Position numbers and translations under genes: made by a program. A DNA stretch of 41,258 nt. Origin: Desulfobacteraceae bacterium (GTDB taxonomy: Bacteria > Desulfobacterota > Desulfobacteria > Desulfobacterales > Desulfosarcinaceae). Positions 8,980-17,560 of the stretch are shown here, in pieces (the first letter of the stretch is position 1; each line of letters opens with the position of its first letter). The notes below the pieces were generated by a model. It worked only from the letters and a program-made list of their open reading frames with translations, ran no database searches and was not told where the DNA came from. Location of the stretch: positions 1 through 41,258 of the forward strand of contig QZKV01000038.1 of NCBI GenBank assembly GCA_003599575.1. Direction: 5' to 3'.

Positions 8980-9597
8980 TCATGAATGAGCGTGTGCTAA
9001 GGCAGGCATGCTGACGAGCTGCCACTTGCCGCGGTTCATGGCGAGCGCGAATTCGTGGTTCTTGACCACATCCAGGATTTCCACCACGCCGCATTTCTTG
9101 AGCGAATAGGTACACAGCACAAGCAGCCGCGTGCCGGTGATCACGTTGTTGATTTCGGCCTCGTAACAGGCGAAATCGTCCCAGTCCTTCTTGTTGTCGA
9201 TCCAGTAAGGATTGCCGCTTACCCTCAGGCCGGCATAGCCCTTTGACAAGGCCTCGTCATGCTTTTCCATCCACATGTCGAGCGTCCTTTGGAGATCGAA
9301 TTTCCCGCCCTTGAGGTACCAGTCGGTGTAAGGAAATATCTCCATCTGTCCTTTGGTCAGGTATTCTGAAAAGCCGGGCACGCCTTTTTTAAGGGCTTTG
9401 ATGGCGTCTTCCTTCGTAAAAAAATCGGATGTCACCAGAACGCAAAACTCGTTGTTCTTGAGACCTTCCCTGAAGTAGGGGACGAGCGTATCGACCAGAT
9501 CCTTCTTGGTCTGGTAAAACTGGCAAAAATGAGTGCCCCAGGGCAGGTCTCCTATCAGGGCGATCCCCGATTTTCTTTTCTCCGTGGCAGGGTTCAT
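8980..9597 (-). CDS. Stand-alone MEDS-domain sensor protein
   Basis: The 205-residue protein is essentially one MEDS domain: SGIALIGDLPWGTHFCQFYQT, LVDTLVPYFREGLKNNEFC, a central W/Y-rich part and a C-terminal EILDVVKNHEFALAMNRGKW. It closely parallels the N-terminal 190 residues of the following kinase, so the two arose by duplication, with the kinase copy gaining or this copy losing the transmitter. An AAGGAG site lies 6-7 nt before ATG. As the first gene of the four-gene operon it may compete for or present the same ligand to the kinase (inference). No transmembrane segment or DNA-binding motif is visible. Confidence 0.85.
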   Translation of the reverse strand: MNPATEKRKSGIALIGDLPWGTHFCQFYQTKKDLVDTLVPYFREGLKNNEFCVLVTSDFFTKEDAIKALKKGVPGFSEYLTKGQMEIFPYTDWYLKGGKFDLQRTLDMWMEKHDEALSKGYAGLRVSGNPYWIDNKKDWDDFACYEAEINNVITGTRLLVLCTYSLKKCGVVEILDVVKNHEFALAMNRGKWQLVSMPALAHAHS

Positions 9598-9729
9598 TGC
9601 ACGCTCCTTTATTGGATTGTGTACAGTTTATCGCAGGGCGGTTATGGTAAGAACGCTCTTGAGCCCGGAACGTTCCTCACCCCTTAACCGCTGAAACGTT
9701 GCACTTCAACCGGGCCAATCTGTTTCCTT

Positions 9730-9821
9730 AGCGGAGCGCTGGACATGAAGCAAGCCCTTTTTCCGCTGCGCTTGCTTCACCCGAGCGGGCTGCAATGATT
9801 ACCGATGGCCCGCGCTCCGCT
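9730..9821. repeat. Nested perfect inverted repeats
   Basis: Two perfect 10-bp inverted repeats are nested: outer arms AGCGGAGCGC (9730-9739) and GCGCTCCGCT (9812-9821), inner arms TGAAGCAAGC (9746-9755) and GCTTGCTTCA (9770-9779). They lie in the 295-bp gap between chrA and the MEDS gene, both on the minus strand, and could form a cruciform or a transcript structure that ends chrA transcription. No T-run follows on the minus strand, so a terminator is not certain. Confidence 0.6.
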
Positions 9822-9892
9822 CAGCACCCGTTCACATCCCATCCTGGCCGCCGCGCGCCCGGGCTGCTTTCGCTCCGCAGTGCGTCCTGGTT

Positions 9893-11185
9893 TCAAACCG
9901 CCAATCGCCAGACAATGCCGGCCGCTGCGCCTGCCGGCACCAGGTAATGAACGGGCAGATGAAATTTCTGGAGCAGCGCCAGGGAAATCCCCGCGGAGAT
10001 CAGCGCAAAAAAATCAATGCCGCCGTCCAGCAGAATCACCCGGTGTCCGAACCAGACGCCCAGGTTCAACACCACGCCGACCACCGCGGCGGTAACACCG
10101 GTGAGCGCGGCCTGCAGCCGGTTGTTCGCGGCCATGGCCTCGATAAACGGCGCCCCGGCGAGGATGAAGAAAAAGCAAGGCAGAAACGTGACGTAAGTGG
10201 TGATCAAGGCCCCCAGGATGGCCGCAGTCAAAGGGGCGAGATCGCCGGGCAGGTTCCAGGCCGCCAGGAAGCCGACATACTGCGTCACCATGATCAGCGG
10301 ACCGGGTGTGGATTCGGCGAGCCCCAGGCCGATGAGCATTTGCCGGGTGGTCAGCCAGCCGTTGGATACCGCGACACCGGTGATGTAGCTCAACACGGCG
10401 TAGGCGCCCCCGAAGGTAACAAAGGCGGCCTTGGTGAAAAACCAGGCGATCTGCGCCAGCGTGTGGCTACGCCCCTGCCAGGCCCATATGGCGCCAAACA
10501 CCAGCGCCCACAAGCCCAGGCAGATGAGAACGACCCAAAGAGCCCGGGATGCGGAAGGCGCGCCGCTTCTCGGACCGGCCTCGGGTTCGGGTTCCTGCGC
10601 GATGCGGCATTCATGCGTTTGACGATCGAAAACACCCTTGCAAAAGGCCTGCGGCAGTCGGGTTTGCATAAGCAAGCCGCCGGACGCCGCCGCTGCAATG
10701 ATATACGGGAAGGGTACTTTGAAAAAAAAGATGGCGATAAACGCCGCAGCGGCAAACGCGTAGAGCACGGGGTGCTTGAGCGCTTTTTTGCCGATGCGCA
10801 GCACCGCTTCGATCACCACGGCCACCACAACCGGCTGGATACCGTAGAAAGCGGCCGCTATGGCGGGGATGTCGATGTGGGCCACGGCCAGGTAACTGAG
10901 CAGCAGCATGATGAAAATGGAGGGGATCACAAAAAGGGCGCCGGCCGCAATCCCGCCCAGTGTGCCATGCAGCCGCCACCCGATGTAGGTGGCCAGCTGC
11001 TGGGCTTCGGGTCCCGGAAGGAGCATGCAGAAGTTAAGCGCGCGCAGAAACTGATCTTCGCTGATCCATTGCCTGCGTTCGACCACCTCCTGGTGCATGA
11101 CGGCAATCTGCCCGGCCGGCCCGCCGAAGCTGATGAAACCCAGCTTGGTCCAGAATTTCAGTGCTGTTTTGAACGTGACCGTCAT
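9893..11185 (-). CDS. chrA: Chromate transporter ChrA (CHR family, two-domain)
   Basis: The 430-residue membrane protein has two CHR halves. The first opens FWTKLGFISFGGPAGQIAVMHQEVVERRQW and carries FCMLLPGPEAQQLATYIGW; the second repeats FFTKAAFVTFGGAYAVLSYI and LAESTPGPLIMVTQYVGF. The paired FGG and PGP motifs are diagnostic. ChrA exports chromate using ion gradients; homologues may also handle sulfate or similar anions. About ten hydrophobic segments are visible. The ATG at 11185 follows GAAGGAAAG by about 8 nt; an upstream GTG at 11206 is less likely. No ChrB-like regulator is adjacent, so regulation is unclear. The gene is about 300 bp upstream of the MEDS signalling operon on the same strand. 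Confidence 0.92.
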   Translation of the reverse strand: MTVTFKTALKFWTKLGFISFGGPAGQIAVMHQEVVERRQWISEDQFLRALNFCMLLPGPEAQQLATYIGWRLHGTLGGIAAGALFVIPSIFIMLLLSYLAVAHIDIPAIAAAFYGIQPVVVAVVIEAVLRIGKKALKHPVLYAFAAAAFIAIFFFKVPFPYIIAAAASGGLLMQTRLPQAFCKGVFDRQTHECRIAQEPEPEAGPRSGAPSASRALWVVLICLGLWALVFGAIWAWQGRSHTLAQIAWFFTKAAFVTFGGAYAVLSYITGVAVSNGWLTTRQMLIGLGLAESTPGPLIMVTQYVGFLAAWNLPGDLAPLTAAILGALITTYVTFLPCFFFILAGAPFIEAMAANNRLQAALTGVTAAVVGVVLNLGVWFGHRVILLDGGIDFFALISAGISLALLQKFHLPVHYLVPAGAAAGIVWRLAV

Positions 11186-11679
11186 TGCACGCTTTCCTTC
11201 AATCACTTATCCGCAACCGAAGCGATTGCCGCCCTTGCTTTACCTGCATGCCGGAACATCTCCACAAGTGCCCAGGCAAAGCCGGCCACCGGCACGATCG
11301 ATCAAAGATAGTTCCCGCGTGACGCTCAGCAATCCCTTAATTACCACTCTCCTGCGGCGCCGGCGCCAAAATCTATGCAAAGGCGAATGCATGTTAAAAG
11401 TTTCCAAATGCCAGTCTTATCTCTTTACGATTACATGTTCGCGCATATTTCTCAGCGTAATAAGATCGCTTACGGTGGTCATTGGCTGCTGCGGAGTGGT
11501 TTGGTTACGGTTTGCGGATATTCCAGTTGCCGGGAAAGTCGCCGTAACCGGGCATTTCTTTCAATCGCCCAACAGAAGGTCCCTGGATGGTACATAAAGG
11601 AATCAAATCATCAAGATCGGTTTGCCGGTCCAGACGACCGGCTTCACTATCGCGGCGGCCCTTAATCGTATTTATCCCC
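11186..11679. other. Intergenic region upstream of chrA, no supported intact gene
   Basis: About 490 bp separate chrA (leftward) from a small rightward frame. Short open frames on both strands have no ribosome sites. On the minus strand 11505-11600 reads an unusually protein-like tail (VGRLKEMPGYGDFPGNWNIRKP then stop), which may be a remnant of a decayed gene; I cannot assign it. The chrA promoter must lie here but no clear -35/-10 pair stands out. Confidence 0.4.
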
Positions 11680-11862
11680 ATGAACGCCATTCTGGTCCTC
11701 GGGGCGCGTGCCGTCTACCTGGCCGCTATCCAGGGCGAGGTCTCCTGGGGGCTTTTGCTCGCAGCCGCCGCAGCGGGACTCTGTATTCTGGCCATGGGTT
11801 ACTTCGGCAACAAGGTTTTCGGTGCACCGCAGAATGCACCCGCCCCGCCGCCGCAGGACTGA
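11680..11862 (+). CDS. Small two-helix membrane protein or gene remnant (hypothetical)
   Basis: A 60-residue frame from ATG 11680 has two hydrophobic stretches (AILVLGARAVYLAAI and WGLLLAAAAAGLCILAMGYF) and a Pro-rich tail APPPQD. It looks like a helical hairpin or the C-terminal piece of a larger permease. No good ribosome site precedes the ATG; an in-frame start at 11587 adds an Arg-rich segment that does not look genuine. Not recognised; it may be a degraded transporter fragment. Confidence 0.3.
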   Translation: MNAILVLGARAVYLAAIQGEVSWGLLLAAAAAGLCILAMGYFGNKVFGAPQNAPAPPPQD

Positions 11863-12066
11863 TGAAGGACGGTTCGGAATTGCCGGACATTCGGCAGGTA
11901 GATTGCCGAGGTTAAAGTTGAGTTCCTGAAGACCACCGCGGCATCTTCAAACTGGATGAAGTACCCGTGAGCGTTTCAGTGCGCAGGAACGGCCGTGCGT
12001 TCGTTAGGCCCATCCGGCGCACAGGGAAATTGAACCGGCGGACAAGCAAAGGGGAGCCAAGAGGTT

Positions 12067-12891
12067 ATGAAAACCCTACGCAATGCCGCCTGCCCCTGCG
12101 GCAGCGGCCAGCAATATAAAAAGTGCTGCATGGGCAAGGCGGAGCAGCCGCTGGAACTGGCGTGGTATCGCCTGCGGAATGCGAACGACAGCTTGGCCAA
12201 TGAGCTGCTCACCTTTTATAAAACAAGATTCGGAGTCCCGGCCCTCGTGATTGCCGCCGCCGAGTTTCTGCTCTGGCCGGAGCAGGAGGAACTGGACGGC
12301 CTGATTGAGGATCACATGCGGTTGTTTATGCCCTGGTTCCTTTTCAATTGGGTTTACGAGCCGGATGATACCGCTGAAAAACTGGACATCCCGGCCGGCA
12401 TCACCATCGCGCAGCTTTATCTGTCTGAAAAGGAGCAGCAGATCGATGGCCTGAAGGTGCGTTTGATCGCGTCGGCAGCCCGCAAACCCTTCAGCTTCCT
12501 CGAAGTGACGGCATGCGCAGCGGGTCGCGGCTTCACCCTCGAAGAACTGTTCACAGGACGGCCGACCCGTGTCATGGAAAGAGCGGGCAGCCGGATGGCG
12601 CAGATCGGGGATATCCTGATGGGCCGTATCGTAACCGTGGACCACGCTTCCTTGCTGGTGGGCTGCAGCTCCATCATCATCCCTCACTCATGGAAGCCGA
12701 AAATGACCGATTTGCGCAAGCAGATGAAAGAAGAATTTTCTCAGATTACGGAGGAAACCCTACAATTCTACGACATCCAGATTCGCGAGTTGTATTTGGA
12801 GATCTATGACCGCATGTTGCAGCCGCCGAAACTGGTCAACCGCCCGAATCGCCATAAACCCGAGCAGCTGGACCTTTTCGGGGACGATTGA
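12067..12891 (+). CDS. SEC-C motif domain-containing protein
   Basis: The 274-residue protein begins with a SEC-C zinc motif, ACPCGSGQQYKKCC, with ligands Cys9, Cys11, Cys20 and Cys21; the same motif ends SecA and occurs in YecA/YchJ-like proteins. The remainder is an alpha/beta region of about 250 residues including LFMPWFLFNWVYEP and FLEVTACAAGRGF, a pattern seen in uncharacterised SEC-C proteins. No signal peptide or membrane segment is present. The zinc motif usually mediates binding to a protein partner or ribosome (family knowledge); the specific role is unknown. An AGAGG ribosome site precedes the ATG. It appears to be a single-gene unit. Confidence 0.8.
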   Translation: MKTLRNAACPCGSGQQYKKCCMGKAEQPLELAWYRLRNANDSLANELLTFYKTRFGVPALVIAAAEFLLWPEQEELDGLIEDHMRLFMPWFLFNWVYEPDDTAEKLDIPAGITIAQLYLSEKEQQIDGLKVRLIASAARKPFSFLEVTACAAGRGFTLEELFTGRPTRVMERAGSRMAQIGDILMGRIVTVDHASLLVGCSSIIIPHSWKPKMTDLRKQMKEEFSQITEETLQFYDIQIRELYLEIYDRMLQPPKLVNRPNRHKPEQLDLFGDD

Positions 12892-13298
12892 GCGGTCAGT
12901 TGTCGCATCCACTGGAATCCGCACTTCCGATATTGCACGTAAAAAGGGAACTGAGCGATCCTTTATAAAAAGGTTGGGGAGTAGGTTCCCCTGCTCTCGC
13001 CTGGCACCTTCGCTGGCGCGCTGCTTTAATAATTCCTTGTTTTTCCCACGATAATCCGGTCCTCCACACACCTGCACTGACCGTTGGATCGGTGAACCAC
13101 CCTTCAGGCCCGCATTGGCATCGACATTGCTCAATAAAGAATGCGGGTCTTTCGGCCGCCGAAATCCCATCGCCTGGTTGTGGTTTCAAATATCATTCAA
13201 CCCTTGTCCGACTTGGCAGGGCAGGCATCTCGCTGCGACCCAGGGATGAGGGCTAACCGCAGGCAACCCGGGTTGCCTGCCTTTGGTCGGAGGTGCGC
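12892..13298. other. Intergenic region, no supported gene
   Basis: About 400 bp between two rightward genes. Open frames here lack ribosome sites and family signatures. The only clear structure is the 22-bp palindrome at 13259-13280 just upstream of the small membrane protein. Confidence 0.55.
13259..13280. repeat. 22-bp perfect palindrome
   Basis: GCAGGCAACCC followed directly by GGGTTGCCTGC forms a perfect 22-bp palindrome ending 8 nt before the GGAGG ribosome site of the next gene. It could be an operator. Ten bases of its arm are shared with the hairpin at 832-873, so a dispersed repeat is also possible. Confidence 0.65.
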
Positions 13299-13703
13299 GT
13301 GAAAATGGTTTTTGGAGAGTTGCTTTTGGCTTTGGGTGTGATCCTCTTTTTGGTCGTACTGATCGGAGCCCGCAACCCTAAAAAGCAATTTTGGGCTGCT
13401 GAATTTCTTCTCGAAGACTTTTATCCTCCCCTTATCATCTTGTGCGGCATCTTTGGCTCCTATCTGCTTTTTAAGGGGTTTTTCGAATCGTCCCAGGCGG
13501 GATTCGGAACAAGGGAGATCGTTCTGCTCCCATGCATATTGGCGGCGACGGTTTTTTTTATCCAGCGGCTGAAAGTCCGCAAACGGCTGGCCGAATTCGA
13601 TGCACACAAGGCGGCCGGCCGGACCACGGCTCCCGGCGGCGGGCTCCCGCCGAGTGGAAGCAAAGGAGGGCCGCCGGCACCTCGTACCAAAATCGCGGCT
13701 TAG
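13299..13703 (+). CDS. Small integral membrane protein of unknown function
   Basis: A 134-residue frame has three hydrophobic segments: LLLALGVILFLVVLIG, YPPLIILCGIFGSYLLF and IVLLPCILAATVFFI, followed by a basic segment and a Gly/Pro-rich tail (APGGGLPPSGSKGG). The GTG at 13299 is chosen because GGAGG ends 5 nt upstream; ATG at 13305 and GTG at 13293 are alternatives. No family is recognised. It is convergent with the thiolase gene, with a strong hairpin between. Confidence 0.55.
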   Translation: MKMVFGELLLALGVILFLVVLIGARNPKKQFWAAEFLLEDFYPPLIILCGIFGSYLLFKGFFESSQAGFGTREIVLLPCILAATVFFIQRLKVRKRLAEFDAHKAAGRTTAPGGGLPPSGSKGGPPAPRTKIAA

Positions 13704-13714
13704 GCATGCCGCCA

Positions 13715-13742
13715 AGGGGCGGCCCGCTAAAAAGCCGCCCCT
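13715..13742. terminator. Hairpin terminator between convergent genes
   Basis: AGGGGCGGC (13715-13723) pairs perfectly with GCCGCCCCT (13734-13742) around a 10-nt A-rich loop. It sits between the stop of the small membrane protein and the 3' end of the thiolase gene and could end transcription from either side. No long T-run follows. Confidence 0.6.
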
Positions 13743-13776
13743 GTTCGTCCGCACCATATTGAAGCTGGTCCGCTTT

Positions 13777-14988
13777 CTACCAGTTGTAATCTTCCTTTTC
13801 GATGATCGTGGCCACCCCCTGACCGCCGCCCACGCAGGCATTGGCGCAGCCGTAACGCCCGCCCTTGACATTGAGAATGCGCGCCAGGGTCCCGACCAGG
13901 CGCACGCCGGTGGCGCCCAGGGCGTGACCGATGGCGATACCCCCGCCCATCACATTGACCCGCTGCGCATCGATGCCGAGCTGTTTGATGCAATTGAGCG
14001 CCACAATGCTGAAAGCTTCGTTGATTTCCCAAAAATCGATTTCAGTGGCTTTCAATCCGGCCTTTTCCAACGCTTTTAAACTGGCGGGCACCGGGCCATG
14101 TCCCATGATGGTGGGGTCCACGCCGGCAAAGCCGATCGAGCGCAGCGTGGCCAGAGGCTGGATGCCCTTTTTGCGGGCCGTTTCCTTGGACATCAGAATC
14201 ATGGAGGTGGCCGCGGCGTTCAGCGGCGAGGAGTTGCCGGCCGTGATCACGCCGTCTTTTTTAAAGGAGGGTTTGAGGTCCGCCATTCCAGCCAGCGTGG
14301 CGTCGCTGCGCACCGCCTGATCCTGGTCCACGGTCATTTTGCCGCCGTCGGCCTGTTCGGCGTCGATGGCAAGTATTTCGCCTTTGAAAAAGCCCTCTTT
14401 CTGAGCTTTGCTGGCCAATTCGTGCGAGCGCACCGACCAGCGGTCCATCTCCTCTTTCGTAAAACCGCTCTGCTTGAAAAGCTTTTCGGCGGTTAATCCC
14501 ATGTTCATCGAAGTCATCATGTCCCATTTGGCAAACTTGGCGTCGGTGAAAAGGCCCATGTTGGGCTGGATGTGCCCGCGGTCCATCGTGGCGCCGCCCA
14601 TCGGCACCCGGGTCATATGCTCCATGCCGCCGACCATGACGATATCGGCATAGTCCATGGCGATTTCCATGAAACCGACATGGATGCCGGCCATGGCCGA
14701 ACCGCACTGCTGGTCGATGGCTTTGGCCGGGATGGTCTGGGGTAGATTGGCCATCAGGATGCCGAGGCGGCCGCCGTAGGCCCATTGCTCCGTCACCTGG
14801 GTGGCACATCCCAGCAGAAAATCATCGATTTCACCGGCCTCTATACCGGTCCGCTGGATGAGTTCGGGCAGCAGCATTGCGAGCAGCTCGTCGGCCCTTA
14901 TCTTGCAGAACCAGTCTCTGGCCGGGTCGGTGGGCCGCGAGCGCGACAAGGCCGTTCTCAGATAACCAGCAATCACGACTTCTTTCAT
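13777..14988 (-). CDS. Thiolase (acetyl-CoA C-acyltransferase)
   Basis: The 403-residue protein is a full-length degradative thiolase: nucleophile Cys95 in IDQQCGSAMAG, GGMEHMTRVPMG, FWEINEAFSIVALN, His355 in GGGIAIGHALGATG and Cys385 in CVGGGQG. It should cleave 3-ketoacyl-CoA with CoA to acetyl-CoA and a shortened acyl-CoA, the last step of beta-oxidation; the reverse is possible. It lies 75 bp downstream of a FadJ-type gene on the same strand, so the two probably form a beta-oxidation operon. AGGAGG precedes the ATG by about 6 nt. Chain-length preference cannot be read from the sequence. Confidence 0.92.
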   Translation of the reverse strand: MKEVVIAGYLRTALSRSRPTDPARDWFCKIRADELLAMLLPELIQRTGIEAGEIDDFLLGCATQVTEQWAYGGRLGILMANLPQTIPAKAIDQQCGSAMAGIHVGFMEIAMDYADIVMVGGMEHMTRVPMGGATMDRGHIQPNMGLFTDAKFAKWDMMTSMNMGLTAEKLFKQSGFTKEEMDRWSVRSHELASKAQKEGFFKGEILAIDAEQADGGKMTVDQDQAVRSDATLAGMADLKPSFKKDGVITAGNSSPLNAAATSMILMSKETARKKGIQPLATLRSIGFAGVDPTIMGHGPVPASLKALEKAGLKATEIDFWEINEAFSIVALNCIKQLGIDAQRVNVMGGGIAIGHALGATGVRLVGTLARILNVKGGRYGCANACVGGGQGVATIIEKEDYNW

Positions 14989-15063
14989 GGAATGCCTCCT
15001 TTGATGTATGCACGTTGATCATTATCACGTGGGTCATGGTTTCTTCCTCACAGCCTTCATCTT

Positions 15064-17193
15064 TCATCCAGCATAGAATGTCTTCCCCGACTGCGCCATT
15101 TCCTTGAGCAGGTCGGCCGGGGCGAAGCGCGGCCCGTATTTTTTCTCCAATTCGACCAGTTTGGCGTAGACGTTCTTCAGCCCCCATTTGTCCGCATAGC
15201 GGAAAATGCCGCCGCGGTAGGGCGGAAAGCCGGTGCCGTAGATCATGGCCAGATCCATGTCCTGGGGCCGGTCGCAGATGCCTTCCTGCATGATCAGGGC
15301 GCCTTCGTTGATGCCCAGGGCCAGCATCGTATCGATGATCTCCTGCCCGGACATCTGCTTGGGTTGGACATTGTTTTCCTTGCGGTACTGCTCGACCACC
15401 GCCACCACTTTGGGGTTGGGTACGGGCTTGGGGCCGCTGTAATCGAAGTATCCCGCACCGGTTTTACGACCGTAGCAGCCGGTCTGGTAAACGCGTTCGG
15501 CCAGCGGATGCATTTTGTAGCGGGGCCCGAGGCGCTTTTCGAAGGTCTTGCCCACATGGTAGCCGATGTCGATGCCGGTCAGGTCGGACAAGGTGGCCGG
15601 GCCCATGGGCATGCCGAAGTCCAGCATGGCCTTTTCGATGGCCGCCGCATCGACGCCGTCGGCGCTCAGGTAGACCGATGCGCCGAACAGGCCGCCCAGC
15701 TGCCGCGAGACGTAGAACCCGGGACCGTCATTGACCACGATGGGTGTTTTTTTGATGGCCCGGGCGAAGGCCACGCTGCTGGCCAGGGTCTGGTCGGAGG
15801 TTTTCCCGGCGCAGATGATTTCCAGGAGCTGCATGCGTTCAGCCGGGTTGAAGAAGTGCAGGCCGATCATGCGGCCGGGGTCTTTCAGAACCGTGGCCAT
15901 TTCGGTGATCGGCAGGGCCGAGGTGTTGGTGCCGAAGATGACGTTGCCGCGGCAGATGCCTTCGAGCTGCTTCCAGATCTCCTGCTTGACGTTCATGTTC
16001 TCCACGACCGCCTCGATCACCAGGTCCACGTCTTTCATGGCATCCAGCTTCGTGGTGGTGACCAGTTTCTTCTGGATCAGCTGATCCAGGTCGGCTTCCT
16101 TCATCTTCTTTTTCTTGATGGCATAGCCGAAGGTCTTGCGCACCGCGCCCACCCCTTTTTCGACGGCCTGATCGTTGATGTCCCACAGCACGGCCTCGAA
16201 GCCGTTGTTCAGCAGCAGGTTGACGATGCCCGAACCCATCACGCCGCCGCCCAGCATGCCCACCTTCTTGATCCTGGCCGGGGCGAGGCCTTCGATGCGC
16301 GGCAGCCGGCCGGCCGAGCGCGTATTGAGGAAGATGTTGATCAGGTTTTTGGCCACATCCGAGACCACGCAGTCGGCAAACAGTTCGGCTTCGATATCGA
16401 GATCGGCATCGATGTCGTACCCGAGCCCTCTCTCCACGGCCTCGACCGCCTTCAGAGGGGCGATGTAGCCTTTGGACTGGGCCGCCGTCATGGCCTTGAC
16501 CAGGCTCAGGACGCTTTTCTTCTCGGCCGCGCTGGGCATCCGGTCGAAGATCGCGCGTGTCGTACGCTGCTTGATGTTGAGGAAGCGCATGACGAATTTC
16601 CGGGCCGCGTGGATGGCGGTCGGAATCAGCTTGTCGGGCTCGGCAATTTCGTCCACCAGGCCGCGGCTGAAAGCTTTATCCGTTTTGATCGGCCTGCCGG
16701 TGGTGATCATCTCCAGGGCGTTGTTCAGGCCGATCAGCCGCGGCAGCCGCTGCGTGCCGCCCGCCCCGGGGATCAGGCCGATCTGGACCTCCGGCTGACC
16801 CAGGTCGATGCCGGGGACCGCCACGCGGTAGTGGCAGCACATGGCGATCTCAAGCCCGCCGCCCAGGCAGTTGCCGTTGATGGCCGCGACCACCGGCTTG
16901 CTCCCGGTTTCGATGCCGCTCAGGAAGCGGTTGTTGGTTTTGACGCGCTCCAGAATGAAATTGCGGTCGGTGACGTCCTTGACCTGGGTGATGTCGGCGC
17001 CGGCGATGAAATTCTTGCCGGTGCCGGTGAGGACGATGGCCTTGACGGCATCGTCCTTGTAGGCTTCGGCAAAGGCTTCGGCCAAGGCGCGTATGAAATG
17101 ATCCGAAAGCTGGTTGACCGGCGGGTTGTTCATGGTAAAAACAGCCACGCCGTCTTTGACTTCCACCTGAACACTTTTAAAATCTGTTTTCAC
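15064..17193 (-). CDS. fadJ: Bifunctional enoyl-CoA hydratase / 3-hydroxyacyl-CoA dehydrogenase (FadJ/FadB type)
   Basis: The 709-residue fusion has an N-terminal crotonase domain (about 1-200) with oxyanion-hole sequence GADITQ and both catalytic glutamates, Glu115 in GGGLEIAMCC and Glu135 in QPEVQIGLIPGAGGTQRL. An NAD-binding Rossmann motif, GMLGGGVMGSGIVNLLL, starts near residue 313, followed by GLHFFNPAERMQLLEII and VVNDGPGFYVSRQL of the dehydrogenase, then the repeated C-terminal dehydrogenase domain with GYFDYSG and PFRGG-like PPYRGGIFRYAD. It hydrates enoyl-CoA and oxidises the 3-hydroxyacyl-CoA, feeding the thiolase encoded next. The symbol marks domain type; FadB is an equally fair label. 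The reverse strand carries a long spurious open frame. Confidence 0.92.
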   Translation of the reverse strand: MKTDFKSVQVEVKDGVAVFTMNNPPVNQLSDHFIRALAEAFAEAYKDDAVKAIVLTGTGKNFIAGADITQVKDVTDRNFILERVKTNNRFLSGIETGSKPVVAAINGNCLGGGLEIAMCCHYRVAVPGIDLGQPEVQIGLIPGAGGTQRLPRLIGLNNALEMITTGRPIKTDKAFSRGLVDEIAEPDKLIPTAIHAARKFVMRFLNIKQRTTRAIFDRMPSAAEKKSVLSLVKAMTAAQSKGYIAPLKAVEAVERGLGYDIDADLDIEAELFADCVVSDVAKNLINIFLNTRSAGRLPRIEGLAPARIKKVGMLGGGVMGSGIVNLLLNNGFEAVLWDINDQAVEKGVGAVRKTFGYAIKKKKMKEADLDQLIQKKLVTTTKLDAMKDVDLVIEAVVENMNVKQEIWKQLEGICRGNVIFGTNTSALPITEMATVLKDPGRMIGLHFFNPAERMQLLEIICAGKTSDQTLASSVAFARAIKKTPIVVNDGPGFYVSRQLGGLFGASVYLSADGVDAAAIEKAMLDFGMPMGPATLSDLTGIDIGYHVGKTFEKRLGPRYKMHPLAERVYQTGCYGRKTGAGYFDYSGPKPVPNPKVVAVVEQYRKENNVQPKQMSGQEIIDTMLALGINEGALIMQEGICDRPQDMDLAMIYGTGFPPYRGGIFRYADKWGLKNVYAKLVELEKKYGPRFAPADLLKEMAQSGKTFYAG

Positions 17194-17560
17194 CGTATGG
17201 TCCTCCCTGTCCCTTGGTTAAAGTTGAGGTGCAGGCGTTTTCGCCGTTGTTGCGGATGGGTGGTGCGGCCGATGGCGGAACTTTCTGCATTGGTTTTCCC
17301 CGGCAGGAAAAAAGTTGCCATTGTGCTCCAGGATCGGGGTCGTATTCGCGGCTTGCTGTGGCGCATGGGTTTCAGCGTCCGCGTGGGGGAAACGAAAGAA
17401 CGAATACGAACGCGATGGACGACTCTCGAAAAAAGAACCTTTCGAAGGTTAATTCCGTATGTCATTTTACGGGCGCGTGTCAATGGAATATGCCGAGTTC
17501 GGCTTGTAGGCGCTGAAGGGACTTTGGGAAGGAACCCGGATTCGCAGAAAGGAGGCAAAC
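17194..17560. promoter_or_regulatory. Divergent intergenic region between fadJ and the SDR gene
   Basis: This 367-bp gap must hold promoters for both the leftward fadJ-thiolase unit and the rightward SDR gene. An inverted repeat at 17436-17450 (AACCTT-TCG-AAGGTT) is a possible operator. No -35/-10 pair is convincing and no gene is supported within it. Confidence 0.4.

Noticed and set aside
9947..11311. 454-codon plus-strand frame opposite chrA
   Set aside because: Composition is typical of antisense to a membrane protein gene; no ribosome site or family match, while the minus strand encodes a clear ChrA.
11505..11690. Minus-strand frame ending EMPGYGDFPGNWNIRKP
   Set aside because: The tail looks protein-like, but no start, ribosome site or recognisable family supports a gene; at most a remnant.
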